Assembly (NCBI RefSeq): GCF_014646055.1
Contig: NZ_BMMS01000032.1
Coordinates: forward strand, 28,123 to 92,122
DNA: 64,000 nt
Source of the DNA: Wenjunlia tyrosinilytica
GTDB lineage: Bacteria > Actinomycetota > Actinomycetes > Streptomycetales > Streptomycetaceae
Reading direction: 5' to 3'
Part shown: positions 40,758 through 50,089 of the stretch, in pieces
Layout: each line of letters opens with the position of its first letter
How positions within the stretch are numbered: the stretch's first letter is position 1
Made by a program: the position numbers and the translations under genes
Notes under the pieces: generated by a model
Seen by the model: the letters and a program-made list of their open reading frames with translations, nothing else
Database searches by the model: none
Told to the model about the DNA's origin: nothing

Positions 40758-41230
40758 CGATGCGCTGTGTGTCGATGTCGACGCGACGCCGACCGCAACT
40801 GATCAGTAACCACTGCCGTACGAGGACTTCCGACACCGCTCCAGAGGCGGCTGCTCGGGTCCTCGTCAGACCGGCCCTTTGGGGCGGCAGTACGAGACGA
40901 GGATGCCGATGCCCGCGACGAGGCGGCCCCTGTGCGCCGACGTGGGCAGCCCTTCGGCCGTCGCCCTTGTGGACACCCGCGCGAGGGCAAAGGTGCAGTA
41001 CCCGGCGCACGTCCGGGGCATGAGGGAACCGTCCCACGGGGAACTCCGTCGAAGCGCATGCGGCTGCATTCACGCGTAAAAGCGGGTGCAGCCGGTTGTG
41101 TGCCATTCAATCACTGTGTCTCGCAAACTTCCTCGGCGGGAAGGAATGAAGAAATGTCTTCCTGCCGGGCGTGGCCTTCCCCGACGACCGCGGGAGGCGG
41201 GTGCGGACAGCAAGGGAAAGGTGAGACCAC

Positions 41231-42766
41231 GTGGAGTTTCGCTTGTTGGGTCCCTTAGAAGTCTGTCATGACGGCGCACTGGTTCCGGTGGGAGGGATCG
41301 CCAAACGTGCGACACTTTCGTATCTGCTCATTCACGCCAATCGCGTCGTGGCGACGAGTGGGCTGCTCAACGCGTTGTGGCCGGGCGACACCCCTCTGAC
41401 GGCACGGAAGATGCTCCAGAACGCCGTGTCGGACCTGCGCCGGGTGTTGTCCGCCGACATCCGCGCCGCTGACCGGGCGATGCTGCTGACTCATACCCCC
41501 GGGTATGTGCTCCGGGTCGACGTCGACTGCGTCGACCTGTTCCACTACCGACAACTGGTGGATCAGGGGCGAGCCGACCTGACTGCCGGGGCGTACGAGT
41601 CGGCGGCCCGCGTGCTGCGGCAGGCACTGGCGCTGTGGCGGGGCCCGGCACTGGCCGACCTGGTCGAGACGGGGGTCGCCTGGCCGGAACTGGCCGCCTT
41701 GGAGAACGCGCGGCTGGACGCGCTGGAGGACTGCATCGAGGCCGAGTTGGCGTCCGGACGCCACAACGAGGTGCTCGGTGAACTGGAGGCGCTCGTCGCC
41801 ACGGAGCCGTCGCGGGAGCGGCTTTGCGGTCAGCTCATGCTGGCGCTCTACCGCTGCGGCCGGCAGACCGACGCGCTCGCGGCCTACCGCCGCGCCCGAA
41901 CCCGGCTCGTCGAACGCTACGGCCTCGAACCCGGGCCAGAGCTGCAGAGGCTTGAGCAGGCGATCCTGAGTCACGCCCCGGAGTTGGAGGCTCCGACGCG
42001 GGCGGCGCCCTCCGGAGCCGTGGATGGCGCGCCGGACACGGCCGAGGCGCGGCCCGCCGCGATCGTGAGCCCCGTCATGGTGAGAGGAGGGGGTGGCAAG
42101 CCGGCGGTGCACCGCGGACCGGAGCGCAAACAGATCAGCGCCGTGCTGCTCTGGGCCCATTCGGATACCGGCGACGGCGGGCAGGACCCAGCGGGCGTCG
42201 ACGACGTCCTGCGGGAGGTGGAGTCGACCGTCCGCGAGGAGTGCGAGCGGTTCGGTGGATCTGTCGGGAGCACCCTGGGACCGGTCCATTCGGCGCTGTT
42301 CGGAGTGGCCGATACCAGTGAGGACCACGCGGTCCGGGCGGTGCGGGCGGGGTTGGCGATCCGCGACCGGCTCGGTGCCCACGACTGCGCAGCCGGGACC
42401 GGGCGTCCTGGAACTGACGGGCGCGCACATGTCGCGGTGGTCACCGGCGACGCCTTCGTACGGATCCAGCCCGGGGACACGACCGCCCCGCCCATGGTGA
42501 CCGGTGGAGTGCTGGACCAATGTCTCCGACTGCTGGCGCTGGTGCCTCCGGGAGAGGTACGTGTCAGTGAGGCCACCCGCCGAGCGAGCGAGACGGGCAT
42601 CGTCTACCGGGTCGGCCCGGAGCCGCCCAGCGGATGGGAAGCGCTGGGGGCTCGACGGATGGAGCGGGAACCGGCGCGCGCACTGGGACTCCACGGGAGG
42701 GAGGCGTGGGGTCGTTTCCCGGCACGGCGGGCCTCTGTTCGCTCCTTCCGCTTCTTCTGCTGCTGA
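41231..42766 (+). CDS. SARP regulator with cyclase-homology domain
   Basis: A 511-residue SARP. The OmpR-like DNA-binding domain begins 'VEFRLLGPLEV', and the BTAD domain ends 'RYGLEPGPELQRLEQAIL' at about 250. Residues 295-475 resemble a nucleotide-cyclase-homology domain ('ERKQISAVLLWAHSD', 'FGGSVGSTLGPVHSALFGV', 'HVAVVTGDAFVR'). Large SARPs continue after this into an AAA/NB-ARC region; here the frame ends at a basic, aromatic tail ('FRFFCC'), which suggests truncation or frameshift after 'GWEALGARRME'. A TTA codon at 41255-41257 (residue 9) makes it bldA-dependent. It may govern the polyketide genes downstream. Confidence 0.88.
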   Translation: MEFRLLGPLEVCHDGALVPVGGIAKRATLSYLLIHANRVVATSGLLNALWPGDTPLTARKMLQNAVSDLRRVLSADIRAADRAMLLTHTPGYVLRVDVDCVDLFHYRQLVDQGRADLTAGAYESAARVLRQALALWRGPALADLVETGVAWPELAALENARLDALEDCIEAELASGRHNEVLGELEALVATEPSRERLCGQLMLALYRCGRQTDALAAYRRARTRLVERYGLEPGPELQRLEQAILSHAPELEAPTRAAPSGAVDGAPDTAEARPAAIVSPVMVRGGGGKPAVHRGPERKQISAVLLWAHSDTGDGGQDPAGVDDVLREVESTVREECERFGGSVGSTLGPVHSALFGVADTSEDHAVRAVRAGLAIRDRLGAHDCAAGTGRPGTDGRAHVAVVTGDAFVRIQPGDTTAPPMVTGGVLDQCLRLLALVPPGEVRVSEATRRASETGIVYRVGPEPPSGWEALGARRMEREPARALGLHGREAWGRFPARRASVRSFRFFCC

Positions 42767-43078
42767 GAAGGACCAGTTGACGGAGAAGGCCACCAGCCGT
42801 CATGGCCGAGGCCCGTGGAAGAGGACCGGGTGGCCGACTGTCTCCACGGATGCCCCCTCCGACGTTCCCGCGGACCCAGCGGGCCGTCGCCGAGGCGAGT
42901 GCGTTGCCGTCATTCCACCGGATCGGCCGCTGCCAGGGCGAGGTTTCGTCGTGAGGTGATCGACGGTGGGCCGGTGCCCAGCGCAGGCCGGGTGCCCGAG
43001 GACCCACCCGCCCCGCGGCCGGGTCCTGGCCCCGCGGACGTCCCCCGCGGAACCGGGAGCGCCTCGAGGGGGGACCGG
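42767..43078. other. Intergenic region, possible SARP debris
   Basis: About 310 bases between convergent genes. I looked for a continuation of the SARP in other frames and found no recognisable ATPase motif. No terminator-type hairpin stands out. Confidence 0.4.
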
Positions 43079-43396
43079 TCAGCCTCCGAAGAAGCCCCGG
43101 TCCTCCGGATGGTGCGGTGAGTGGTACGGAAAGAGTTCACGCGCCAGCAGGCGCTCCAGATCGCTGAGGGGCAGGTCGGGGCGCAGCCGCTCCGGATGCC
43201 CTGGCGGGAGCCCGTTCCGGCCCAGCGCCACGGATCGCGGCGGGCGCCGCTGCTCCTCCGGGTCCTTCAGGCCCCCCATGGGGGCGTACATCGTCCTGCC
43301 GAAATCCATCAGCCCGTACCACACCGGGAGCAAGCACCAGTCCTTCACGGTGACCAGCAATCGGCTCCACCACCGGGGCCCAGCGAACCCGTTCAT
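43079..43396 (-). CDS. Small protein of unknown function with apolar segment
   Basis: A 105-residue protein starting MNGFAGPRWWSRLLV with AGGAGAG well placed before the ATG. Residues 8-30 ('WWSRLLVTVKDWCLLPVWYG') are aromatic and apolar and might sit at a membrane. The C-terminal half is Pro/Arg-rich and acidic ('PDLPLSDLERLLARELFPYH'). I do not recognise a family. It is transcribed alone, downstream of the MFS gene on the same strand. Confidence 0.6.
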   Translation of the reverse strand: MNGFAGPRWWSRLLVTVKDWCLLPVWYGLMDFGRTMYAPMGGLKDPEEQRRPPRSVALGRNGLPPGHPERLRPDLPLSDLERLLARELFPYHSPHHPEDRGFFGG

Positions 43397-43416
43397 GGCC
43401 GTTCTCCTCTCCTGAT

Positions 43417-43433
43417 GCCGGCCGAAGGCCGGC
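43417..43433. repeat. Inverted repeat upstream of the small unknown gene
   Basis: GCCGGCC-GAA-GGCCGGC, perfect 7-base arms, 21 bases before the start codon of the 105-residue protein. It could be an operator or a leader hairpin. Confidence 0.4.
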
Positions 43434-43645
43434 GTGGCCTGGAAGGAAGTCCTTTCGCGCGGCTTGCCGCCTGCCACGGATGGCGGTCGGCTCCGGCCCG
43501 TGGTCCCGGTGATCCGGTCTCCCCGAGATCCGCCGGCCCGGCACCGCTTCGCCGCTTGCGCCCGGGGCCACCTCCCAGGAGCGGCTTTTTGACGTCGCGG
43601 GAACGGTCGTGTCCTCACCTGTGCGGGACGGCTGCGGCATGCGGG

Positions 43646-45001
43646 TCAGGGCCTATCGCGGGCCGCCCCGCGGGGGCGGGGAGCGAGGGGGACGGTGGCG
43701 GTGGCGACCGCGGCTGTCAGCGTGATCGCCGCGAGGACGAACAGGCCGCTGCGCAGCGAGCCGGTGGAGTCCTTCGCCACGCCGAGCACCACGGGACCGA
43801 CACCGCCGCCGAACATGCCGATGGTGTTGACCATGGCGACGCAGGCGGCCGCGGCCCGGCCGGTGGCCAGCGTCGTGGGCAGCACCCACAGCGCGGGCAG
43901 GGCGCCCATCGCCCCGAACATCGTCAGGCTCAGGCCGGCCACGGCCGGGATCGGTGGCAGCAGCGCCGTGCAGACGATGCCGACGCCCATGATGACGATG
44001 CCCACCGCGGCCAGCCGGCGCTTGTCGGCGACCCGGGCGGTGAGGCGTCCGGACAGCAGGGCCCCCACAGCCCCGCACGCTCCGGTGATCCCGGCGATCA
44101 CGCCGACCATCAGCGGGCGCAGGTCCCCGACGCGCTCGATGAGATCGGCCGACCAGACCGCGATGCCGCCGATGGCCGCCATCAGCAGGAAGTTGCACCC
44201 GCCGAGCCGCCACACGCGCCGGTCGAGCAGCGCCTTCTTGAGCGTGAAACGCTCCCGCGCGCGGGCCGCCGCCGCCTCCAGGGACACCTGCCGATCGAGC
44301 GCCGCGGTGGCTTCCGCGTCCAGCCAGCGGGCCTCGGATGGCCGGTTCGGCAGGGCACGCAGCGCCCACAGGCCGACGAGCACCGCCGGAACACCCTCGC
44401 CCAGGAACAGCCACTGCCATCCCGCGAGCCCGCCGACGCCGTCGAGTTCGAGCAGCGCCCCGGACATGGGGGCGCCGACGACCGAGCCGATGACGACGCC
44501 CAGGAACAGGAACGACATCGCCCGTCCGCGGTGTCGCTCCGGGAACCAACTGCTCAGCAGGTGGACGACGCCCGGCAGGAACCCGGCCTCGGCGACACCG
44601 AAGACCACTCGGATGACGATCAGGGAGGAAAGGTTCCAGGCGAAGGCCGTCGAGGCGGACAGCAGGCCCCAGGAGATCATGATGCGGGCCAGCCACCGCC
44701 GCGCGCCGAACCGGTGCAACAGCAGGTTGCTCGGCACCTCGAACACCGCGAAGCCGATGAAGAACACACCCGCGGCCAGTCCGAAGGCGCCGGCGGACAG
44801 TCCGAGGTCGCGGCTCAGCCCGGCCTCGGCGAAGCCGATGTTGACGCGGTCGAGGAACGAGATCACGAACATCAGGACCAGCAGCGGCATCAGCCGCCGC
44901 AGCGATACGGATACTCCGCGTTCGAGGGGCCCGTCCGGGAGCGCGGTGATCTTCCCCCCGGTGTCGGCGGCTGGGGTCGCCGTCGATCGCGTCTCCGTCA
45001 T
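43646..45001 (-). CDS. MFS transporter, anion:cation symporter (ACS) family
   Basis: A 451-residue, about 12-helix transporter. 'MFVISFLDRVNIGFAEAGLS' in helix 1 is the ACS-family signature, as in sugar-acid and phthalate carriers. 'RFGARRWLARIMISWGL' is motif A-like, followed by 'FGVAEAGFLPGVVHLLSSWF' typical of the family. Import of an organic anion is likely; the substrate is unknown. It is divergent from the large MFS fusion gene. Confidence 0.9.
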   Translation of the reverse strand: MTETRSTATPAADTGGKITALPDGPLERGVSVSLRRLMPLLVLMFVISFLDRVNIGFAEAGLSRDLGLSAGAFGLAAGVFFIGFAVFEVPSNLLLHRFGARRWLARIMISWGLLSASTAFAWNLSSLIVIRVVFGVAEAGFLPGVVHLLSSWFPERHRGRAMSFLFLGVVIGSVVGAPMSGALLELDGVGGLAGWQWLFLGEGVPAVLVGLWALRALPNRPSEARWLDAEATAALDRQVSLEAAAARARERFTLKKALLDRRVWRLGGCNFLLMAAIGGIAVWSADLIERVGDLRPLMVGVIAGITGACGAVGALLSGRLTARVADKRRLAAVGIVIMGVGIVCTALLPPIPAVAGLSLTMFGAMGALPALWVLPTTLATGRAAAACVAMVNTIGMFGGGVGPVVLGVAKDSTGSLRSGLFVLAAITLTAAVATATVPLAPRPRGAARDRP

Positions 45002-45726
45002 GGTGGCACGGCTCCTTCGAAAACCGTTCTGGGCATGGCGCGAACTCCTTCATGTCCGGTTCCGAATGTCTGCGAATTCTTTCGGTTCGACATCCCTGAC
45101 CCGCCGGCAGGCAAATGTAGGGCGCTTCGGGACAGCACGCAGGGTCGCTTTTCCATCGCGCGAACACTCCCGGAGAATCGCCGTCAAAATCCCCTGGTCC
45201 GCCGACCGTGATGGTGGATCAGTTGCTTGCCCGATGGGCGTCCGGTGGAATATGGAACAGCTCCTCCCGAGGGGCGTCTTCCGCGGGGCCGCCACCGGAT
45301 GGATTTCAGCTCCACGAGTGGTGCTCGAGTCACCGGTCCGCCGAGGCCGATTACCCGGTGATTGGCGCTCGGTAGAGCCACGGCGCTGCCTGCACGGGGA
45401 TGCCGGGCGTAGATTGGCGCTCCTCGAAGCCCGGGTCGCGAGGGGCCTGGCGGCGCAGGGCCCCTGCGGCGGGACAGCGCCCCGGGACCGGCCGCCGCAG
45501 GTGATCGGTCGGCGAAACCGAGCACGGCTGTCGCAGCCCGAGGAGCGTCACACGTAGCGATGACCGCCGGGGTCCGTGTCGGGAACTGCCGTCCCCGTCG
45601 CACGAAGGGCACGTGGGGAGACGGATCGGCACCCCGGATCGCCCGCGTGCGGCGACGGGGACACGGCGGCACCGGACCGGGAGGTGCGGGCCGCGCCCCA
45701 GAGATGGAGATCAGGAAGACGTCTTC
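45002..45726. other. Divergent intergenic region
   Basis: About 725 bases between the two divergent MFS genes. A relatively AT-rich part at 45050-45200 may hold the promoters. Long open frames on both strands are low-complexity Pro/Arg/Gly and not protein-like. No small gene can be supported. Confidence 0.45.
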
Positions 45727-48700
45727 ATGACCAAGACCTCGAACCACCCGTCCCACGCCGCGCCGCGCGGTTCCTCCCGCGCCGGGGCCCGCGCCAAGCC
45801 TCCCGCGGCCAGGGCTGCGCGGCCCGCCAGGGCCGAGGCGGGCAACACGGCCGCGGAACAGTACCCGTCCAGGCGGCAGACGCTTCTCATCCTGCTCGGG
45901 GTCGTGTCCGGCGTCATGCTGAGCGCGCTCGACCAGAGCATCGTCAACACCGCCCTCCCGCAGATCGTCAACGACCTGGGCGGCCTCGACCTGCTGTCCT
46001 GGGTCGTCACCGGCTACCTCCTGACATCCACCGCGACGACCCCCCTGTGGGGCAAGCTCTCCGACCTCTACGGCCGGCGGCGGATCTTCCAGAGCGCCAT
46101 CGTGATCTTCCTGATCGGATCGGTGCTGTGCGGTGTCAGCCAGAACATCGGCCAGCTCATCGCCTTCCGGGCGGTTCAGGGCATGGGCGGCGGTGGGCTG
46201 TTCGCTGTCGCCTTCGCCATCGTCGGCGATGTGATCCCGCCCCGGGAACGGGGCCGGTACCAGGGCTACATCGGCGCGGTGCTCGGGGTTTTCAGCGTGG
46301 CCGGGCCGCTGGTCGGTGGCTGGCTGACGGACGGTCCGGGCTGGCGCTGGACCTTCTACGTCAACGTGCCGATCGGACTGATCGCGCTCGTGATCACCAC
46401 GGCGGCGCTGCGCGTGCCGGGCACCCGCCGCTCCCACGAGATCGACTATCTGGGCGCCGCGACCGTTGTGGGCGCGGTGACCAGTCTGCTGCTCTACCTC
46501 AACTGGCGTGGCCCGGAACGCGGCTGGGCGGAGACCGGTGCGCTGGTGCTGCTCGGCGGCTTCGTGGTGCTCACCTTGTCCTTCGTGCTGGTCGAGCACA
46601 GGGCCGCCGAGCCGATCCTGCCGCTGCGCCTGTTCGGCAACAGCATCTTCACCATCGGCAACACCTACACCTTTCTGGCCGGCACGGTGATCCTCGGCGC
46701 GGCCGTCTTCCTGCCGGTGTACCTGCAGACGGTGCGGGGCATGTCGCCGACGGAGTCCGGACTGGGGACGCTCCCCATGGTGGTGGGGCTTTTCGGCGCC
46801 TCCATGGTGTGCGGGCGGTTGATCACCCGCACCGGCCGGTACAAGGTCTATCCGATCCTCGGTGGGGCGCTGATGGCCGTGGGCGTGCTGGCCCTGTCCC
46901 GCCTGGACGTCGACACGCCGTTCTGGCAGACAGGTCTGTTCGCCTTCGTCTACGGGGTCGGCTCCGGCCTCACCCAGCAGACGATCACCACGGCCATCCA
47001 GAACGCCGTGGAACGCCGGGACATCGGCACGGCGACCAGCTCGGTCATCTTCTTCCGGCAGATCGGCGGCGCCACCGGTTCTGCCCTGTTGGGCGCGGTG
47101 TTCTCCACTCGGCTCGCCGACCGTCTGGGGGACGCTGCGGCCGCGATCCCGAACGCGCCACCGATCGGCGAGGGATCCGGCGCGGCCATCGACACCGGCC
47201 AGCTGCGGCGGCTTCCTCGCGCGGTCCAGGACGCTGTCCTGCAGGCCTTCTCCGACTCCGTCGGCGACGTGTTCCTGTCCGCGGCGCCGTTCGCCGCGCT
47301 CGCGTTCGCCACCGCGCTGTTCCTCAAAGAGCGGCCGCTGCGCGGGTACGAGGCCGCGGGCGCCGGCAAGGGCGACCAGCCCACGGCAGGCCGGGTGCCC
47401 AGTGCGCCGACGACGCAGATGCCGCAGCCCCGGCTTCCGGCGTCACTGGAGCCTTCCTCCCGGAAGGGCCGACGCGACGCCGGGGTGCCGGTCCTGGCCG
47501 GGGCCGCCTCCCCGCAGTCCCGGTCCCGGGACCGCTCGGCGGAACTCGACACGGCGATGTCCTGGGTCACGTCGGGTGTTCCCGGCCTGCGAGTGATCAC
47601 CGGATCGGCCGGCACCGGGAAGTCGGCCGTCGCGGGCCGGATCGTGGACCTGTCCGCTCCCGCCGAGTGGAGGCGTTCCGGGGCGGACGGCCAGGACCCG
47701 GGGCCTGCCGGTCCGGGGCTGCGATCGGTGGTTCAGGCGCATGTGCATGCCCGCGACCTGACCGGGGACGCGCTCGCCGATCTGGTCGACGCGCAGTTGG
47801 TGCGGGCCGCGGTGCTGCCGACCGCACGGACGGGTCGGCGGGGCGGCCCGGAACTCCTCGACGCCGTGCGGCAGGTGACCCGGGACCTAGGACGAGAACC
47901 ACCGGTGATCGTGGTCGACGGCCTGGACCAGGCGGAGGAGGCGTTCTCCATCGCCCACGACGTGCTGGTGCCCCTGGCCGCGGAGGCCGTGGTGATCGTC
48001 GCAACCCGTGACCTGCCCGCATCGCAGGGCGCCGTGGAGCCGACCCTGCTTGCCGCGCTCCGTCCCCGCGACATCATCGACCTCGACGCCACCGCGCAGG
48101 CGCCGACCGAAAAGCCGTGGGACGCCGCACTGGAGGTGGACCTCGACCGAGTCGGCGCCGCCGGGCCCCCCGCGCTGCCATCGGCCGACTCCTCCTCGGC
48201 CCTGGTGCGGCAGCTGTCCTCCTTGACCTGGGCGTTCGGGGTCGGCTTCCCCGACGACGCGCTCGTCGCCTCCGAGGAGGCCGTTGCCCGTTACCGGTCC
48301 CTCACCGACGGCGACCCCGCCTACCGCGCCAATTTGGCCAAGGCGCTGATCAACCTGGGCATCTGCTACAGCGAGGCCGAGCACCACTACGCCGCCCTCG
48401 CCGCGACCGCGGAGGCTGTCGCCCACTACCGCCTGCTCGCCCAGACCGGCGCCTCGTTCCGACCCCATCTGTCCAGGGCGCTGAACAACCTGGGCATCTG
48501 CTATCGGGAGGGTGGCTATCACCAGAAGGCAATCGCGCCCGTCGAAGAGGCCACCCGCCACTACCGGGCGCTCGCCAAGGGCAACCCGGCCTTCGTCCCC
48601 CCGCTTGCGATGGCCCTGCACAACCTCAGCAACTGCTACCGGGAGGACGGACGGTACGGGGACGCCCTCGCTCTCGGCGAGGAGGCGATCACCCACCATC

Positions 48701-49071
48701 GCAGCCTGGCCCAGGCCGACCCCGCCCACCGGCCCAACCTCGCCGCCGCGCTGACCAACCTGAGCATCTCCTACAGCGAGGCCTGCCTCCATGACGATGC
48801 GCTCCAGCCCGCAGAGGAGGCCGTCGGCCACTACCGGGCCCTCACCGAGGACAACCCGGCGTACCGGGAGAACCTCGCCACCGCTTTGAGCAACCTGGGC
48901 ATCCAGTACGACCGGGCCGACCGGCACCGGGACGCCCTCGCCTCCACCCGGCAAGCGCTCGCCCACTACCGCGCCCTCGCCGAGGACACGCTCGCCCGCG
49001 GTGCCGCGGCGGGTCCCCCGTCCTCGGCCACGGTGCCGGACGGGGGCGGCGAGATGCGTCTGGCCCTGTGA
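45727..49071 (+). CDS. MFS exporter fused to P-loop NTPase and TPR repeats
   Basis: A 1114-residue single frame. Residues 50-545 are a 14-helix drug:H+ antiporter (DHA2/EmrB type): 'LSALDQSIVNTALPQI' in helix 1, motif A 'GKLSDLYGRRRIF' and motif C 'AVLGVFSVAGPLVGGWL'. After a low-complexity linker, residues 615-800 are a STAND/NACHT-like NTPase with Walker A 'ITGSAGTGKSA' near 626 and Walker B 'PVIVVDGLDQAEE' near 725. Residues 838-1088 hold five TPR-like repeats of about 43 residues, each with an 'AL.NLGICY' helix. No frame break is seen and codon use is uniform. The ATG at 45727 follows AGGAAG; an upstream GTG would add 38 unlike residues. Such a transporter with an intracellular ATPase-sensor tail is unusual. 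Self-gated efflux or transport-coupled signalling is a guess. Confidence 0.88.
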   Translation: MTKTSNHPSHAAPRGSSRAGARAKPPAARAARPARAEAGNTAAEQYPSRRQTLLILLGVVSGVMLSALDQSIVNTALPQIVNDLGGLDLLSWVVTGYLLTSTATTPLWGKLSDLYGRRRIFQSAIVIFLIGSVLCGVSQNIGQLIAFRAVQGMGGGGLFAVAFAIVGDVIPPRERGRYQGYIGAVLGVFSVAGPLVGGWLTDGPGWRWTFYVNVPIGLIALVITTAALRVPGTRRSHEIDYLGAATVVGAVTSLLLYLNWRGPERGWAETGALVLLGGFVVLTLSFVLVEHRAAEPILPLRLFGNSIFTIGNTYTFLAGTVILGAAVFLPVYLQTVRGMSPTESGLGTLPMVVGLFGASMVCGRLITRTGRYKVYPILGGALMAVGVLALSRLDVDTPFWQTGLFAFVYGVGSGLTQQTITTAIQNAVERRDIGTATSSVIFFRQIGGATGSALLGAVFSTRLADRLGDAAAAIPNAPPIGEGSGAAIDTGQLRRLPRAVQDAVLQAFSDSVGDVFLSAAPFAALAFATALFLKERPLRGYEAAGAGKGDQPTAGRVPSAPTTQMPQPRLPASLEPSSRKGRRDAGVPVLAGAASPQSRSRDRSAELDTAMSWVTSGVPGLRVITGSAGTGKSAVAGRIVDLSAPAEWRRSGADGQDPGPAGPGLRSVVQAHVHARDLTGDALADLVDAQLVRAAVLPTARTGRRGGPELLDAVRQVTRDLGREPPVIVVDGLDQAEEAFSIAHDVLVPLAAEAVVIVATRDLPASQGAVEPTLLAALRPRDIIDLDATAQAPTEKPWDAALEVDLDRVGAAGPPALPSADSSSALVRQLSSLTWAFGVGFPDDALVASEEAVARYRSLTDGDPAYRANLAKALINLGICYSEAEHHYAALAATAEAVAHYRLLAQTGASFRPHLSRALNNLGICYREGGYHQKAIAPVEEATRHYRALAKGNPAFVPPLAMALHNLSNCYREDGRYGDALALGEEAITHHRSLAQADPAHRPNLAAALTNLSISYSEACLHDDALQPAEEAVGHYRALTEDNPAYRENLATALSNLGIQYDRADRHRDALASTRQALAHYRALAEDTLARGAAAGPPSSATVPDGGGEMRLAL

Positions 49072-49147
49072 GTCCGCCCCATGACCCATGCTTGGCGTCT
49101 CCTGAGCAACGCGCGCCGCGGCAGCGTCGGACCGAACAGGCGCCTTC

Positions 49148-50089
49148 CTATGGCCTGCTGAGCCGGCTCCCGACGGCAACCTGCGCGAGCGCGCCGATCT
49201 GGCGGCCCTCCGCGGCCGGCGGGGGCGGACAGCCCAGGATCGCCTGCTGCAGCGACGACAGTTCGGCCGAGGGCTCGAGGCCGAGCTGGTCGGCCAGCAC
49301 CGAACGCAGCTTCCGGTACACGGCGAGCGCCTCACCGCGCCGCCCGGAACGCGACAGGGCCTCCATCAACCGGCCGTACAGCCACTCGTTCAGCGGGTGG
49401 CATGCCACCAGCCACCGCAGTTCGGCCACCAGTTCGTGGTGTCGGCCGAGCTTCAAATCGGCCTCGATCCGCAGCGCCAGGGCGGTCATCCGCAGCTCCT
49501 CCAACCGGGCCGCCTGCGCCTCAAGGGCGGTGCCCCACCCCACGTCGACCAGGGCCGGCCCCGTCCACAGCCGCCCGCCCGCAGCCAGGATGCCGGAGGC
49601 CCGCGGCAGATCACCGGACTCAAGCGCGGAGCGCCCGCGGGCGAGGTGGTCCTCGAAGAGGGTTACGTCGAGCAGGCGCGGATCGATCCGGAGCAGGTAA
49701 CCCGGCGTCCGCGTGGTGAGGGTGACCTCGCCCTGCCCGGGGCGGCATACGCGCAGGAGCGTCTTGCGCAGGTGGTAGACGTAGGTCCGCAACGTGGTCA
49801 GGTCGCTCGGCGGCGGACTCCCCGCCCACAACTCCTCCATCAGTGAGGCCGACGGAGTGACGCGGTTGGCGTTGAGCAGGAGCAGCGCCAGGCACTGGCG
49901 GATCTTCTGCGCGCTCGGAGTGATCACCTCGCCGCGGTCGTCGACTACCTCCAGCGGGCCGAGGAGCCGGAACGGCGGTACCGCGGGCGGCCTTTCCGCC
50001 CCGGGCGGGCCACCGCGACGGGCGGCGATCCGGAGAGCTTCCGGCGGGTCGCAAGCGCACTGCTGACCTGAGTGATGATGGTGCCGCAT
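49148..50089 (-). CDS. Small SARP family regulator
   Basis: A 313-residue SARP: OmpR-like domain ('FRLLGPLEVVDDRGEV') at about 40-130 and BTAD domain ending 'QLGLEPSAELSSLQQAILG'. A 35-residue His- and Cys-containing N-terminal tail precedes the HTH. It lacks ATPase and TPR parts, like pathway-specific activators of ActII-ORF4 or DnrI type. It is the SARP nearest the polyketide genes, about 360 bases from them on the same strand. The start MRHHHHSG is preceded by GAGG. No TTA codon was found. Confidence 0.9.
   Translation of the reverse strand: MRHHHHSGQQCACDPPEALRIAARRGGPPGAERPPAVPPFRLLGPLEVVDDRGEVITPSAQKIRQCLALLLLNANRVTPSASLMEELWAGSPPPSDLTTLRTYVYHLRKTLLRVCRPGQGEVTLTTRTPGYLLRIDPRLLDVTLFEDHLARGRSALESGDLPRASGILAAGGRLWTGPALVDVGWGTALEAQAARLEELRMTALALRIEADLKLGRHHELVAELRWLVACHPLNEWLYGRLMEALSRSGRRGEALAVYRKLRSVLADQLGLEPSAELSSLQQAILGCPPPPAAEGRQIGALAQVAVGSRLSRP

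Larger units (their letters stand above)
39699..41230. other. Long region of gene debris between SARP genes
   Basis: About 1.5 kb. An AT-rich stretch at 39950-40005 probably holds the SARP promoter (GATAAT-like -10 on the minus strand). A truncated HATPase gene and a 20-bp tandem repeat lie at 40.4-40.8 kb and are listed separately. The remaining frames (for example 40879-41079) show no family character. Confidence 0.45.

Noticed and set aside
40879..41079. 66-residue open frame between the tandem repeat and the SARP
   Set aside because: No ribosome-binding site, no recognisable family and composition like non-coding high-GC DNA.
45184..46599. Minus-strand open frame of 471 residues
   Set aside because: Mostly antisense to the MFS fusion gene, the rest low-complexity Pro/Arg.
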